A DNA stretch of 64,000 bases from Erysipelotrichales bacterium (GCA_910576855.1 CAJTJP010000009.1:28057-92056), one strand, 5' to 3'. Counted from the first letter of the stretch, positions 35,051 through 44,341 are shown. Made by a program: numbers and translations. The notes: generated by a model not told the origin, from the letters alone.

Positions 35051-35079
35051 ATTATACAACCTTACGGGCTATCCGTAAA
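35051..35079 (-). promoter_or_regulatory. Sigma-A promoter of the GH31 gene
   Basis: Minus strand TTTACG (35074-35079), 17-bp spacer, TATAAT (35051-35056). The rest of the gap to 35448 is AT-rich; I see only an imperfect AAACC-CTCT/AGAGGTTT hairpin near 35294-35338 and no gene. Confidence 0.65.
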
Positions 35080-35448
35080 AAGTTTTTTTTGCATTTTTTA
35101 GTAAATGGTTTGCAGTTATTAACAATCTCATTTGTCTATGAAAATTATATACATATGCAAGTAAATATAATACATTAAAAGGTAGTTTTATCCTACTAAT
35201 CCATGACCGATTTTATGACAATATTTTTTTAATAACCAAAACGAAAGAACAAGATTTTTACAGTCTTTTCCATCACATGCCGATCCCTATATTAAACCCC
35301 TCTCAGAACACTTTACAGCGTGATACAGAGGTTTTAAACTCCAAGCATACACAAACTCGCAACAACGGTTTTTCATTTCTCACAACAGCTGAAACAAGGC
35401 CGTATATCAATCGCATCGCAAGCTCCCGCTATTCTCCCTGACAGAATG

Positions 35449-35479
35449 AAAAAAAGCCGCTCGTATCACAACGAACAGC
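35449..35479 (-). terminator. Terminator of the uvrA-hprK-lgt-trxB operon
   Basis: Minus strand GCTGTTCGT/ACGAGCGGC stem with two wobble pairs followed by seven T, 15 bases after the last stop. Confidence 0.85.
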
Positions 35480-35493
35480 CGTGTTTCATGCTT

Positions 35494-35949
35494 TTATTCC
35501 TTTTGATCCAGTTGATTGTCAACGACCCAACGATCCAACAGCTCCTTATGAATTCCGTTCGCATCAGGCAGAAGCTGAGACTTTTGATCACCGTTTTCGA
35601 TATAAAATACACCCGGAGTAGTACTGAAGCCGCTGATATGGCGATTGATAACAGCCAAGTTTTCCTGCTCGGTCGCATTCTCCTTATCCAATACCACCTC
35701 ATAGATCACAAGATGATGATCCTTTAAATATTCATTCAACAGCTGATGAAGCTCCTGACAGTATCCGCAATAGGTCGTAGTCAGCATGACCGTAAAGCTT
35801 TTTCCCTGAGTAAACATCGTATCCATTTGAGAAAGTGTGATTTCCTTGATTTCACCCGCCGATGAATCTCTTTCATATGTTGAGGAGCCGCAGCCCGCCA
35901 ACAATGTCATTACAGCCATTACAGCGCAAAGATATTTTTTTATTCTCAT
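35494..35949 (-). CDS. Thioredoxin-like lipoprotein
   Basis: 151 residues. The N-terminus ends in lipobox L-A-G-C with the lipid-bearing Cys at 20. A thioredoxin-type active site C-G-Y-C lies at 61-64 (TTYCGYCQEL), and FSTTPGVFYIENG near 110-122 carries the cis-Pro loop, so a thiol-disulfide role outside the membrane is likely. It resembles bacteriocin-accessory/thioredoxin-fold proteins. It is the last gene of the operon, 21 bases after trxB and downstream of lgt, whose product would attach its lipid. It may receive electrons only indirectly, because TrxB is cytosolic. Confidence 0.85.
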   Translation of the reverse strand: MRIKKYLCAVMAVMTLLAGCGSSTYERDSSAGEIKEITLSQMDTMFTQGKSFTVMLTTTYCGYCQELHQLLNEYLKDHHLVIYEVVLDKENATEQENLAVINRHISGFSTTPGVFYIENGDQKSQLLPDANGIHKELLDRWVVDNQLDQKE

Positions 35950-35970
35950 ATGCTTTTCCTCTTTGAACCC

Positions 35971-36894
35971 TTACAGACCCTTGATTTGATGAAAGGCATG
36001 CTGAGCCGCAATCGCACCGTCACTGGTAGCCGTGACTACCTGACGCAAGCGCTTGTGAATCACATCGCCGGCACCGTAGATGCCCTTACAAGCCGTTTCA
36101 CAGTTTTCATCAACGATCATATAGCCGTTGTCGTCCAGCACGCTGAGATTTTTCAGAAAGTCGGTTGCCGGATCCTGACCGATATACGGAAAGATACCGC
36201 TGCATTCAATCGTCATTTCCGCGTTACTTTCGATATCTTGAAGCACGATACCTGTTACACGCTGTCCGTCATCTAAAATACGCAACGGCTTATGCTTTTT
36301 AATAACATGTATCTTTTCATTATCTTTAATACTGTCTTGAATGATTTGATCGGCCCGGAAAACATCGCGGCGAATCACGATGTGCACCCTTGACGCAAAC
36401 TGCGTAAGATACTTGGCTTCCTCTAAAGCGGAATTACCGCCGCCGATCACTACTACCTCTCTGTCCTTGAAAAATGCACCGTCACATACCGCACAATAGG
36501 ATACGCCTCTGCCGATATTGGCTTCCTCACCGTCAATATTCAGCATGCGCTCCTGCGTACCGGTTGCGACAATGACCGCTTTTGCCTGATAGCTCGTACC
36601 GTCATCGCAAAGCACGGTTTTCCATTCACCGCCGTCCGCAACAGATACCACATTTCCGTATAAATACTCACTGCCGAATGCGGTAGAATGCTCAAACATA
36701 TCCGAAGCAAGCTGAGCGCCGTCTGTTCCCTTGATGCCCGGCCAGTTAGAAATTTCCGCCGTCTTGATCAGCTTGCCGCCCGGCGCGCCCATTTCCAGCA
36801 TTGCCGTTTTTAGGCCTGCACGACTGCCGTAGATCGACGCGCTCATTCCTGCCGGTCCGGCACCGATAATAATTAAATCGTATTGTCGCTCCAT
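35971..36894 (-). CDS. trxB: Thioredoxin-disulfide reductase
   Basis: 307 residues. FAD-binding GAGPAGMSASIYGSRAGL at 11-28, redox-active C134-A-V-C137 followed by DGAFF, NADPH-binding VVIGGGNSALEEA near 150-163, and the C-terminal GAGDVIHKRLRQVVTATSDGAIAA. It reduces thioredoxin with NADPH in the cytosol. GGAGG precedes the ATG, which lies 22 bases inside the end of the lgt-HAD gene. Placement after hprK-lgt is the conserved Firmicute order. Confidence 0.95.
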   Translation of the reverse strand: MERQYDLIIIGAGPAGMSASIYGSRAGLKTAMLEMGAPGGKLIKTAEISNWPGIKGTDGAQLASDMFEHSTAFGSEYLYGNVVSVADGGEWKTVLCDDGTSYQAKAVIVATGTQERMLNIDGEEANIGRGVSYCAVCDGAFFKDREVVVIGGGNSALEEAKYLTQFASRVHIVIRRDVFRADQIIQDSIKDNEKIHVIKKHKPLRILDDGQRVTGIVLQDIESNAEMTIECSGIFPYIGQDPATDFLKNLSVLDDNGYMIVDENCETACKGIYGAGDVIHKRLRQVVTATSDGAIAAQHAFHQIKGL

Positions 36895-38342
36895 TCACGA
36901 TCCTCCTTTACCAAATCAACAATTTCAAATAAATCACGGATAATTACACACGGCTTTGCCGCCTTCAGCTTGGCCTCACGCTTTTCATCGAAAGCTGCGC
37001 CGACTGAAAACGCCGCCATATTCTTACATGCCTTGATATCACTCGGACTGTCACCGACATAAATCAAATCATCATGATTATGATACAGCTTTTGACAAGC
37101 CAGAAGCAGTCCCTGCGGATCGGGCTTAGGCGACTCAATATCCTCTGCACCGACAATGACATCGACATACTGCTCCAAATCAAAGGCCGCAAGCCCCATA
37201 CGAATCGTTGCACCCACCTTATTGGAAACGACTCCCACGCTGTAGCCGTGTTCCTTTAAATACATCAGCGTTTCCTTTGCATGCGGGAACTCTTTAATAT
37301 AGCGATCATGATACTCATGATTATAGGCCCGATAATAGGCAATGATTTCATCGACCTGTTCCTCACTGAAATACCTCAGAAAGCTGTCCTTCAGCGTCGG
37401 TCCCAAAAATGAGGAAAGCTCTTCCTCGCTCAGCTTATGCTCAGGCAGAAATTTATGAAACGTATGGATAAAGCTGGCATAAATCAAATCCTTTGTATCC
37501 ACCAGCGTTCCGTCCAAATCAAACAGCACTGCCGGCTTTTGGCGTCTGAAGGGCCATATATTTTTAAACAGACGATCGAATACACCGAGTATGCCCAATA
37601 CTCCGACAACAATTCCGAGCAGTGATACAAGCTGTGCCATCTTCAAGGGGCCGACCATCAACGCATCTGTTCGCATTGATTCGATCCATAAGCGCACAAC
37701 ACCGTACCATGCTAAATACGCAAATGCCAAATCACCGCGTTTTCTTCTACCGAAGCGCTTGTATACAAAGCGGATCAGCACCCAGCCCAATAAATTCAAC
37801 AGGCTCTCATATAAGAAAGTCGGTTCACGATACGCATTCGATATCAGCATTTGATCCTTGATAAAGCTTGGAAAGGAGTCGAAATATGCTTCCGACACAA
37901 TGCGCCCGTAGGCCTCCTGATTGATGAAATTGCCCCAACGGCCGATTGCCTGCGCTATCAAAATATTAGGAAAAATCGCATCCATGACTCTGAGTCCGTC
38001 AATCGCCTTATTGCGGAAATACCATAAGCCGAAGCCGATAGCCGCTATCAAACCGCCGTGAATCGCTAAGCCGCCCTCCCATATATACAGAATGCGAATC
38101 GGATCGGACACATACATTTCCCATTCAAACAGTACATAATAAATACGCGCTCCGACAATGCCGATCGGCAGCATCCATATAAAGAAGTCCTCAAACATCG
38201 CTGTCTCATAGCCCCATTTTTTCAAGGTGCGAATACTGAGATAATACGCAAGCATGGCACCTGTCAAAATAAACAGCGCATACCATGTAATTGTAATCGA
38301 GCCCAGTGACAGCACTGTTTTCATATCCGGAAAAAATTCCAT
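36873..38342 (-). CDS. lgt: Fusion of prolipoprotein diacylglyceryl transferase (Lgt) and PpaX-like HAD phosphatase
   Basis: 489 residues with no stop between two complete enzymes. Residues 1-265 are Lgt: about seven membrane helices, WEGGLAIHGG at 88-97 and the Lgt signature GRWGNFINQEAYG at 134-146, transferring diacylglycerol to lipobox cysteines. Residues 270-489 are a HAD phosphatase: DLDGT at 275-279, VVSNK, SPKPDP and VGDSPSD. It is nearest in layout to PpaX, the pyrophosphatase that removes PPi released when HprK dephosphorylates HPr-Ser-P. In B. subtilis ppaX is a separate gene of the same cluster. Upstream hprK supports this reading. The junction (WPFRRQKPAVLFDLDG) is on the cytosolic side. 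AAGGAGG precedes the ATG. Confidence 0.92.
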   Translation of the reverse strand: MEFFPDMKTVLSLGSITITWYALFILTGAMLAYYLSIRTLKKWGYETAMFEDFFIWMLPIGIVGARIYYVLFEWEMYVSDPIRILYIWEGGLAIHGGLIAAIGFGLWYFRNKAIDGLRVMDAIFPNILIAQAIGRWGNFINQEAYGRIVSEAYFDSFPSFIKDQMLISNAYREPTFLYESLLNLLGWVLIRFVYKRFGRRKRGDLAFAYLAWYGVVRLWIESMRTDALMVGPLKMAQLVSLLGIVVGVLGILGVFDRLFKNIWPFRRQKPAVLFDLDGTLVDTKDLIYASFIHTFHKFLPEHKLSEEELSSFLGPTLKDSFLRYFSEEQVDEIIAYYRAYNHEYHDRYIKEFPHAKETLMYLKEHGYSVGVVSNKVGATIRMGLAAFDLEQYVDVIVGAEDIESPKPDPQGLLLACQKLYHNHDDLIYVGDSPSDIKACKNMAAFSVGAAFDEKREAKLKAAKPCVIIRDLFEIVDLVKEDREWSDNTI

Positions 38343-38354
38343 AATTCAGCCTCC

Positions 38355-39296
38355 TTACTGTTCCTTGTTTTGTTCGATATAATCCAAAACCCTCTGTTCA
38401 AATTCCTTGGCACTGTCCATACCCATTTCACCGAGAATATAATTAGTTACCGCCGACTCGATAATTACGGCCATAGAGCGCCCCTCTCTTACCGGTATTA
38501 CTATTTTAGGAATATCGACACCCAAAATGCTGTCGTATTTTTTCTCTTCAATGCCGACGCGATCATAATCGGCATACGCCTGAAACTTTTCCAAACAGAT
38601 TTCAAGTGAAACCTCCGCCTTAGGAATGACTGAGGTGATACCGAACATTCGCTGAACATTGATGATTCCGATACCCCTCAACTCCAGCATACCGCGCAGT
38701 AGGTCCGGCGCCTTCCCAACGATTTTATTATGAATACGGAAGCAGTCCACTCGATCATCTGCCACCAACAAATGTCCGCGCTTGATCAGCTCCAAGGCAA
38801 TTTCGGATTTACCCATGCCGCTGTCACCGCGAATCAGCACACCCTTGCCGTAGATGGAAATCAAACCGCCGTGCAGACAGTCACCCGTTGCCAGCTCCTC
38901 ATCCAAAAACGCAACGATATCAACGATCAGGCGTGATGTCGGTGAGTTTGCGACAAAAATCGGAAATTTTTTGCGCTTGGCGATGCGCTTCAACAACAGC
39001 GGACACTCATGATGCTTAGAGATAATGATTGCCGGGGTTTTTTCATCGGTGATAAAATCAAACGATTTGCGCTGTTTTTTCTCACTCATCGTTTGGATAT
39101 ATGCCATTTCCTTATCGCCGAGAATCACTAAACGACGCGCCTGAGAATGATCGAAATAGCCCGCAAGCTCAAGTCCGGGACGATTGGTATCGGCGATTTG
39201 AATCATGCGATTCAAGCTTTCCTCGTTGCCGCAGATTTGTTCAAAGCCGAAGTAATTTTTTAAACGGCGAACTGTGATTGCCTTTTGTTCCTCCAT
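38355..39296 (-). CDS. hprK: HPr kinase/phosphorylase
   Basis: 313 residues. Walker A GDSGMGKS at 157-164, the HprK signature ELRGIGIINVQRMFG near 204-218, and the N-terminal MurF-like domain. It phosphorylates HPr at Ser46 when glycolytic intermediates are high and removes the phosphate when they fall, controlling CcpA and sugar uptake. It follows uvrA by four bases and precedes lgt by twelve, so it is translated from a shared mRNA. A cre site on the adjacent GH31 gene is one probable downstream target of this signal. Confidence 0.96.
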   Translation of the reverse strand: MEEQKAITVRRLKNYFGFEQICGNEESLNRMIQIADTNRPGLELAGYFDHSQARRLVILGDKEMAYIQTMSEKKQRKSFDFITDEKTPAIIISKHHECPLLLKRIAKRKKFPIFVANSPTSRLIVDIVAFLDEELATGDCLHGGLISIYGKGVLIRGDSGMGKSEIALELIKRGHLLVADDRVDCFRIHNKIVGKAPDLLRGMLELRGIGIINVQRMFGITSVIPKAEVSLEICLEKFQAYADYDRVGIEEKKYDSILGVDIPKIVIPVREGRSMAVIIESAVTNYILGEMGMDSAKEFEQRVLDYIEQNKEQ

Positions 39297-39300
39297 ACGC

Positions 39301-42123
39301 TTACCTTCCTTTCATCAGCTTTTTTAAATACTGACCGGTATAGCTGTCCTTCACGGCGCATATATCCTCGGGAGTACCCTCTGCCATCAGCGTACCGCCT
39401 TCATCGCCGCCTTCAGGTCCTAGATCGATGATATGGTCGGCGCATTTGATGATATCAAGATTGTGCTCAATCACAAGTACCGTATCACCGTTATCAACAA
39501 TGCGCTGTAATACCTCAAGCAGCTTTTTCACATCATGTGTATGTAATCCGGTTGTCGGCTCATCTAAGACAAACAGCGTTTTGCCGGTTGCCTTGCGCTG
39601 CAGCTCACTGGCTAGTTTCACACGCTGTGCTTCACCGCCGGACAGGGTAGTCGCGCTTTGTCCCAGTTTGATATAGCCGAGTCCGACATCCTTCAGTGTC
39701 TGCAGCTTATGACGAATCTTCGCGACATTCGCAAAGAAATCGATTGCCTCCTCAACGCTCATATCCAAGACATCATAAATATTTTTGCCTTTATACGTTA
39801 CCTGCAGCGTTTCCTCATTATAGCGCTTACCTCCGCATTCCTCACACGGCACATAGACGTCAGGTAAAAAGTGCATGGAGATACGTAAGATTCCGTCACC
39901 CTGACATGCCTCACAGCGTCCGCCTTTTACGTTAAAGGAGAAGCGTCCCTTTTCATAGCCGCGCATTTTTGCCTCAGGTGTCTGCGCAAATAAATCACGG
40001 ATATCATCAAAAACGCCCGTATAGGTTGCGGGATTGGAGCGCGGAGTACGTCCGATCGGATCCTGTGAAATATCGATGATCTTATCGATATACGCCAGCC
40101 CTTTGATTTTCTTATGCTTGCCCGGCTTCATTTTAGTTCGTCCCAGCTCATGCATGATGCCCTTTGATAAAACCTCGTTCACCAGTGTTGACTTGCCGCT
40201 GCCCGATACACCGGTAACGACGATCAGCTTGCCTAACGGAAATCTCACGCTGATATGCTTCAAATTATTTTCATAAGCATCAACGACCTCAAGACTTTTG
40301 CGATTGCCCTTGCGACGCTCTTCAGGAATTTCGATACGCATTCTGCCGGACAGATAATTGCCGGTAATCGATTGCTCATTGTTCATTACCTCCTGCGGTG
40401 TTCCTGCCGCAACCACGCTGCCGCCGTGAACACCTGCTCCCGGCCCGATATCGATAATATAATCACTTGCGCGCATCGTATCCTCATCATGCTCAACAAC
40501 AATCAAGGAATTGCCTAAATCACGCATATTTTTTAAGGTTGCGATCAAACGGTCATTATCGCGCTGATGCAGCCCGATGCTCGGTTCATCAAGCACATAC
40601 AATACACCGCTTAAATGCGATCCGATCTGCGTTGCCAAGCGAATTCGCTGTGCCTCCCCGCCCGACAATGTTCCCGCCAAACGATCTAACGTCAAATAGG
40701 CAAGTCCGACATTGTTTAAAAATTGTAAACGATCCTTGATTTCCTTTAAAATCAGCTTGGCGATTTCCGCCTGTTGTTGTGTCAGCTGTAATTCATCCAT
40801 AAAGACGATCGCCTGCTTCACCGACATCTGCGTCCACTCATAGATGTTTTTGCCGCCGACACGCACTGCCAAGGCCTGTTCATTCAAGCGCTTGCCGCCG
40901 CAGGTAGGACATGGTGCTTCAGCCAAAAAGGTCGCATACCATTCACGTGACATCTGTGAGCTTGTTTCCATATAGCGACGTTCAATTAAAGTACAAACTC
41001 CTTCAATGAATTCCGATTTCTTGATGACACTGCCGGATTTCGAATAAATATGATAAGAAATGATATCCTTTGAACCATATAAAAGTATATTCATCTCTTT
41101 TTTAGAAAGCTGCTTGATCGGCTTATCAATATCAATTTTATAATAATCGCATAATGCCTTAAAGCGTTGCCATTCTAAATTTTCCTTCGCAATGATATTT
41201 TTATAATAAATAATACCGCCCTGACGAATGCTTTTACTGCGGTCGGGAATCAAATAATCAATATCGACCTTTTGCGTAATACCCAATCCTTTACAGTGCT
41301 CACATGCACCGAAGGGCGCATTAAAGGAAAACAGGCGCGGCTCTAAGCGAGGTATTGTAAAGCCGCAGTATTTACACGAATAGTTCGTAGAAAACAGATC
41401 TTCCTTACCGTCATGCTCAACGATCACCAGTCCATCGCCGAGCTTACACGCGCTTTCCAATGAATCATGCAGACGTGAGCGATCACTGCTTTTCACCAAT
41501 CGATCGACAATTACATCGATGGAGTGCTTTTTATTTTTTTCGAGGCTTTCCACATCCTCTAACAGCTTCATTTCACCGTCAATGCGCGCTCGAATATAGC
41601 CTTCCTTACGAAGTCTCTCAAATAAATCCTTATGCGTGCCCTTTGCCCCGTGAACAGCCGGTGCCATAATGATCAGCCTTGTTTTATCGGGCAGCTCCAT
41701 AATGCGATCGACCATCTGCTTCAGTGTTTGGCTTGTGATCGGTTCATTGTGGTTGGGACAATACGGTGTACCGACGCGTGCATACAACAATCGCAAATAA
41801 TCATAAATTTCAGTAACCGTACCGACCGTAGAACGCGGATTATTGCTGGTGGTTTTCTGATCGATGGAAATGGCCGGTGAAAGTCCCTCAATGGAATCCA
41901 CATCGGGCTTTTCACTGTTGCCTAAAAACTGTCGTGCATAGGCGGACAGGCTTTCCACATAACGGCGCTGTCCCTCCGCATAGATCGTATCGAAAGCAAG
42001 CGAGGTTTTCCCTGAGCCTGATACACCTGTCATAATCACAAACTGATTGCGCGGAACCTTAATTGAAACATCCTTCAGATTGTTTTCTCTGGCCCCTTTG
42101 ATATCTATAAAGTCGTTATTCAT
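39301..42123 (-). CDS. uvrA: UvrABC excinuclease subunit A
   Basis: 940 residues, full length for UvrA. The two ABC ATPase modules show TGVSGSGKTSLAFDT near 31 and TGVSGSGKSTLVNEV near 640. The zinc modules have C-x2-C pairs (SCKYCGF/CEHCKG, CPTCGG, and CEACQGDG/CEECGGKR). Signatures LSGGEAQRIRLA and LSGGEAQRVKLA and two Walker B DEP motifs are present. It recognises bulky DNA lesions with UvrB. The longest frame starts at a GTG (42132), but GAGGTG six bases before the ATG at 42123 favours that start. uvrB is not in this window. I saw no LexA-type box upstream, only a TATAAT at ~42145-42150. Confidence 0.96.
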   Translation of the reverse strand: MNNDFIDIKGARENNLKDVSIKVPRNQFVIMTGVSGSGKTSLAFDTIYAEGQRRYVESLSAYARQFLGNSEKPDVDSIEGLSPAISIDQKTTSNNPRSTVGTVTEIYDYLRLLYARVGTPYCPNHNEPITSQTLKQMVDRIMELPDKTRLIIMAPAVHGAKGTHKDLFERLRKEGYIRARIDGEMKLLEDVESLEKNKKHSIDVIVDRLVKSSDRSRLHDSLESACKLGDGLVIVEHDGKEDLFSTNYSCKYCGFTIPRLEPRLFSFNAPFGACEHCKGLGITQKVDIDYLIPDRSKSIRQGGIIYYKNIIAKENLEWQRFKALCDYYKIDIDKPIKQLSKKEMNILLYGSKDIISYHIYSKSGSVIKKSEFIEGVCTLIERRYMETSSQMSREWYATFLAEAPCPTCGGKRLNEQALAVRVGGKNIYEWTQMSVKQAIVFMDELQLTQQQAEIAKLILKEIKDRLQFLNNVGLAYLTLDRLAGTLSGGEAQRIRLATQIGSHLSGVLYVLDEPSIGLHQRDNDRLIATLKNMRDLGNSLIVVEHDEDTMRASDYIIDIGPGAGVHGGSVVAAGTPQEVMNNEQSITGNYLSGRMRIEIPEERRKGNRKSLEVVDAYENNLKHISVRFPLGKLIVVTGVSGSGKSTLVNEVLSKGIMHELGRTKMKPGKHKKIKGLAYIDKIIDISQDPIGRTPRSNPATYTGVFDDIRDLFAQTPEAKMRGYEKGRFSFNVKGGRCEACQGDGILRISMHFLPDVYVPCEECGGKRYNEETLQVTYKGKNIYDVLDMSVEEAIDFFANVAKIRHKLQTLKDVGLGYIKLGQSATTLSGGEAQRVKLASELQRKATGKTLFVLDEPTTGLHTHDVKKLLEVLQRIVDNGDTVLVIEHNLDIIKCADHIIDLGPEGGDEGGTLMAEGTPEDICAVKDSYTGQYLKKLMKGR

Positions 42124-42239
42124 CCTTATCACCTCAAATTACCTCTATATTATACATTAGTATTTCCAATTCTCCTAATTATTAGCACGTATTTTTTACG
42201 TTTTTTTCCTTTTATGCACTTGCATAGGTATTCGCCCAG

Positions 42240-42266
42240 ACGCTTATCACGGTAAATCATATAGTA
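42240..42266 (+). promoter_or_regulatory. Sigma-K-like promoter of the collagen-like gene
   Basis: AC (42240-42241), 16 bases, CATATAGTA (42258-42266) fits the mother-cell sigma-K pattern AC-N16/17-CATAnnnTA. No convincing sigma-A promoter is seen in this gap. The motif is short, so chance is possible. Confidence 0.45.
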
Positions 42267-42314
42267 GTCTTGAAACAAAGCAATGTGTTTCGCTCAGTGA
42301 AAGGAGAAGTTATC

Positions 42315-43349
42315 ATGTATCGAAATAACTGCTATTACAACGACGAGTGCTTTGATGATTTTGATGATTGCGGTTGTGATTTAAATTCCTGTATGGATAT
42401 GTGTGATGAGGATTGTGAGTGTCCCTGCGACTGTCAGAGGCCGTGCCCTTGTCCCAGCCCTTGTGAATGTAAGGTAGGCCCTACCGGTCCGCGCGGTCCT
42501 AAGGGTGCCACAGGTCCGCAAGGACTTCGCGGCATCCAAGGTATTCAGGGTCCGCAGGGTATTACGGGTGCACGTGGTCCGCAGGGTGTAACAGGTCCGC
42601 AGGGTGTTATGGGACCTCAAGGTGCTGCAGGTGCGCAAGGCCCTACAGGCGCAACGGGTGCGACAGGTGCTGACGGTGCGACAGGTGCAACAGGTCCGCA
42701 GGGTCCGGCGGGTGCGACAGGACCTCAAGGTCCTCAGGGGCCGCAAGGAGTCACAGGTGCGACAGGTGCTGACGGTGCGACAGGCGCAACAGGTCCTGCC
42801 GGTCCGGTAGGACCTCAAGGTGCTCAGGGTCCGCAGGGTGTTCCCGGTGCCACAGGTGCTGCAGGCGCAACAGGTCCGCAAGGCCCGCAAGGTCCGCAGG
42901 GTCCACAAGGTCCGGCAGGTCCGGCACAGGGCTTACAATCCTACGGCGGAGCCTATCATGACGGTGCCTTAGCCTTAGAGATACCTGAAGGCAGCAGTGT
43001 AACAATTCCTTTAGAAAATTCTATGGATCTGTTGAATGTCCTGCACAGCAACAATATCTTGACCGTTACGCAAAGCGGGACCTATGAGGTAAGCTTCGTT
43101 GTGGACATCAATACCAACGGCGCAGAACCGTTATCTGTATCGGTTCGCAATCAAAACGCAAATATACCGTCATTGATCGTTTCTAAAAATGTAAGCGGAA
43201 ATGAAAACAATGTATTCAGCGCACAGGCACTTGTTACCTTAAATGCACAGGATCAGCTTCATTTAAGCATCAGCTCGCTGCAGGAATCAGATGTAAATCT
43301 GAACAGCGGCGTCAGTGCATCCTTGATCGTTAAACAAGTGAATATGTAA
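42315..43349 (+). CDS. Collagen-like protein with Cys-rich head and BclA-like C-terminal domain
   Basis: 344 residues. The first ~54 residues are acidic and Cys-rich ([17 protein letters not shown]), able to cross-link or bind metal. Residues 55-204 are 50 uninterrupted Gly-X-Y triplets rich in GPQ and GAT, able to form a collagen triple helix. Residues ~205-344 form a beta-rich C-terminal domain ([35 protein letters not shown]), like the trimerising BclA/TNF-type domains of exosporium proteins. There is no signal peptide, which fits a spore-surface protein made in the mother cell. AAAGGAG eight bases before the ATG sets the start; a strong terminator follows. A phage-tail collagen is the alternative, but no phage genes are near. 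Confidence 0.83.
   Translation: MYRNNCYYNDECFDDFDDCGCDLNSCMDMCDEDCECPCDCQRPCPCPSPCECKVGPTGPRGPKGATGPQGLRGIQGIQGPQGITGARGPQGVTGPQGVMGPQGAAGAQGPTGATGATGADGATGATGPQGPAGATGPQGPQGPQGVTGATGADGATGATGPAGPVGPQGAQGPQGVPGATGAAGATGPQGPQGPQGPQGPAGPAQGLQSYGGAYHDGALALEIPEGSSVTIPLENSMDLLNVLHSNNILTVTQSGTYEVSFVVDINTNGAEPLSVSVRNQNANIPSLIVSKNVSGNENNVFSAQALVTLNAQDQLHLSISSLQESDVNLNSGVSASLIVKQVNM
42477..42926 (+). repeat. Gly-X-Y coding repeat
   Basis: 450 bases of nine-base codon-triplet repeats. Two blocks (around 42657 and 42757) encoding [12 protein letters not shown] are almost identical over ~45 bases, 100 bases apart, pointing to expansion by internal duplication. Confidence 0.9.
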
Positions 43350-43354
43350 GATAC

Positions 43355-43402
43355 GCATGCCGAAAGCTCTTTATTGTGCAATTAGGCATGCTTTTCTTTT
43401 TT
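43355..43402 (+). terminator. Terminator of the collagen-like gene
   Basis: GCATGCC (43355-43361) pairs with GGCATGC (43385-43391), followed by TTTTCTTTTTT. Confidence 0.85.
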
Positions 43403-43576
43403 CCCATTATCCTATTACTTATCACTCATCATAAATGTCATATTTTATTATTTACATAAAATGTAACTTATATATTACTTTATGAGTCAAATAGTTTAAT
43501 GTAAAGATTTGGGATTAAGAATAGCTCAGATTCACAGATTATGTTAAAATAAAAAACATGAAAAGGGGAGATACGA

Positions 43577-43963
43577 ATGAATAACGATGATATCCGCAGA
43601 TTGGAAAATTTCAATTTTTCCGCATTTTTATATCAACTGAAGGAGGAGATGGGAATCAGCTATAAAAGGATGGCGGAATTGGCTGATATTCCGTATACGG
43701 TTTTATATAAATATACGAGCGGAGCCAAAACAAGACCATCGTTAATTGATTTCTATAAAATCATGGAGCTTGCGAACAGAAGCATTGATAATTTCTTCTT
43801 AAAGCTTTTACATCGTCCCGATCAATATTCACAGTTTCGTTATTTTATCAATCATCAAGTAAGTGAGGAAGAGATATTGCTGCTGAAAAAATTAAATGCG
43901 TTAAACGGTGAGCATAAGCAGATCATTTTAAGCTATCTGTCGGAGCTGATCGATATGCTTTGA
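43577..43963 (+). CDS. XRE-like helix-turn-helix regulator
   Basis: 128 residues. Residues ~16-70 form an HTH of Cro/CI type (MGISYKRMAELADIPYTVLYKYTSGAKTRPSLIDFYKIMELANRSI). The C-terminal half is a two-helix tail, LKKLNALNGEHKQIILSYLSELIDML, that probably dimerises the protein. GGGGAG precedes the ATG. It converges on a second HTH gene whose C-terminal helix has the same pattern. The target is unknown; the two genes flank the collagen-like and the giant surface protein genes. Confidence 0.82.
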   Translation: MNNDDIRRLENFNFSAFLYQLKEEMGISYKRMAELADIPYTVLYKYTSGAKTRPSLIDFYKIMELANRSIDNFFLKLLHRPDQYSQFRYFINHQVSEEEILLLKKLNALNGEHKQIILSYLSELIDML

Positions 43964-44014
43964 TTAGATATCAGCATAAAAAAAATAATCGCATTCACTT
44001 TCAAATACGATTAT

Positions 44015-44341
44015 TTAAACGGATATTGTTTCATTTACCATTTCCATCAATTGATTCAGCATACGAAGTAAGGATGCCCTTTTTCTTTCATCTAAATGAG
44101 TCACCATTTTCATTATCTGTGTCTGAAGCGGATCATCGCCGTCATATAAATAGGAATCGATACGAATATGCAGAAGGATACAAACCTGCAGAAAGGTATC
44201 TGCTTTGGGAATCGCACGACCTACACACCAACGATTTACGGTTGCTCGTTCTATCCCGAGCATTGAAGCCAGCTCTGCCTGTGTCATATGATTTTGTTTT
44301 AACCCATTTTTAATTATTGTCCTGATCTCCGTATTATCCAT
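44015..44341 (-). CDS. XRE-family helix-turn-helix regulator
   Basis: 108 residues. A classic XRE HTH at ~8-62 (HMTQAELASMLGIERATVNRWCVGRAIPKADTFLQVCILLHI), then YLYDGDDP, and a C-terminal amphipathic helix HLDERKRASLLRMLNQLMEMV. GAGGTG five bases before the ATG supports the start. It lies directly downstream of the giant surface protein gene on the same strand, ~310 bases on, but that gap is large, so co-transcription is uncertain. The target is unknown. Confidence 0.85.
   Translation of the reverse strand: MDNTEIRTIIKNGLKQNHMTQAELASMLGIERATVNRWCVGRAIPKADTFLQVCILLHIRIDSYLYDGDDPLQTQIMKMVTHLDERKRASLLRMLNQLMEMVNETISV

Noticed and set aside
42124..42260. LexA/SOS box upstream of uvrA
   Set aside because: uvrA is often SOS-controlled, but no GAAC-N4-GTTC-like site is seen in this gap.
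42381..42908. 175-codon antisense frame rich in Arg, Thr and Cys inside the collagen-like gene
   Set aside because: It only mirrors the Gly-X-Y codon repeats and has no ribosome site.
42477..42926. Short-period repeats resembling a CRISPR array
   Set aside because: The repeats are in-frame nine-base codon units without spacers; no cas genes are present.
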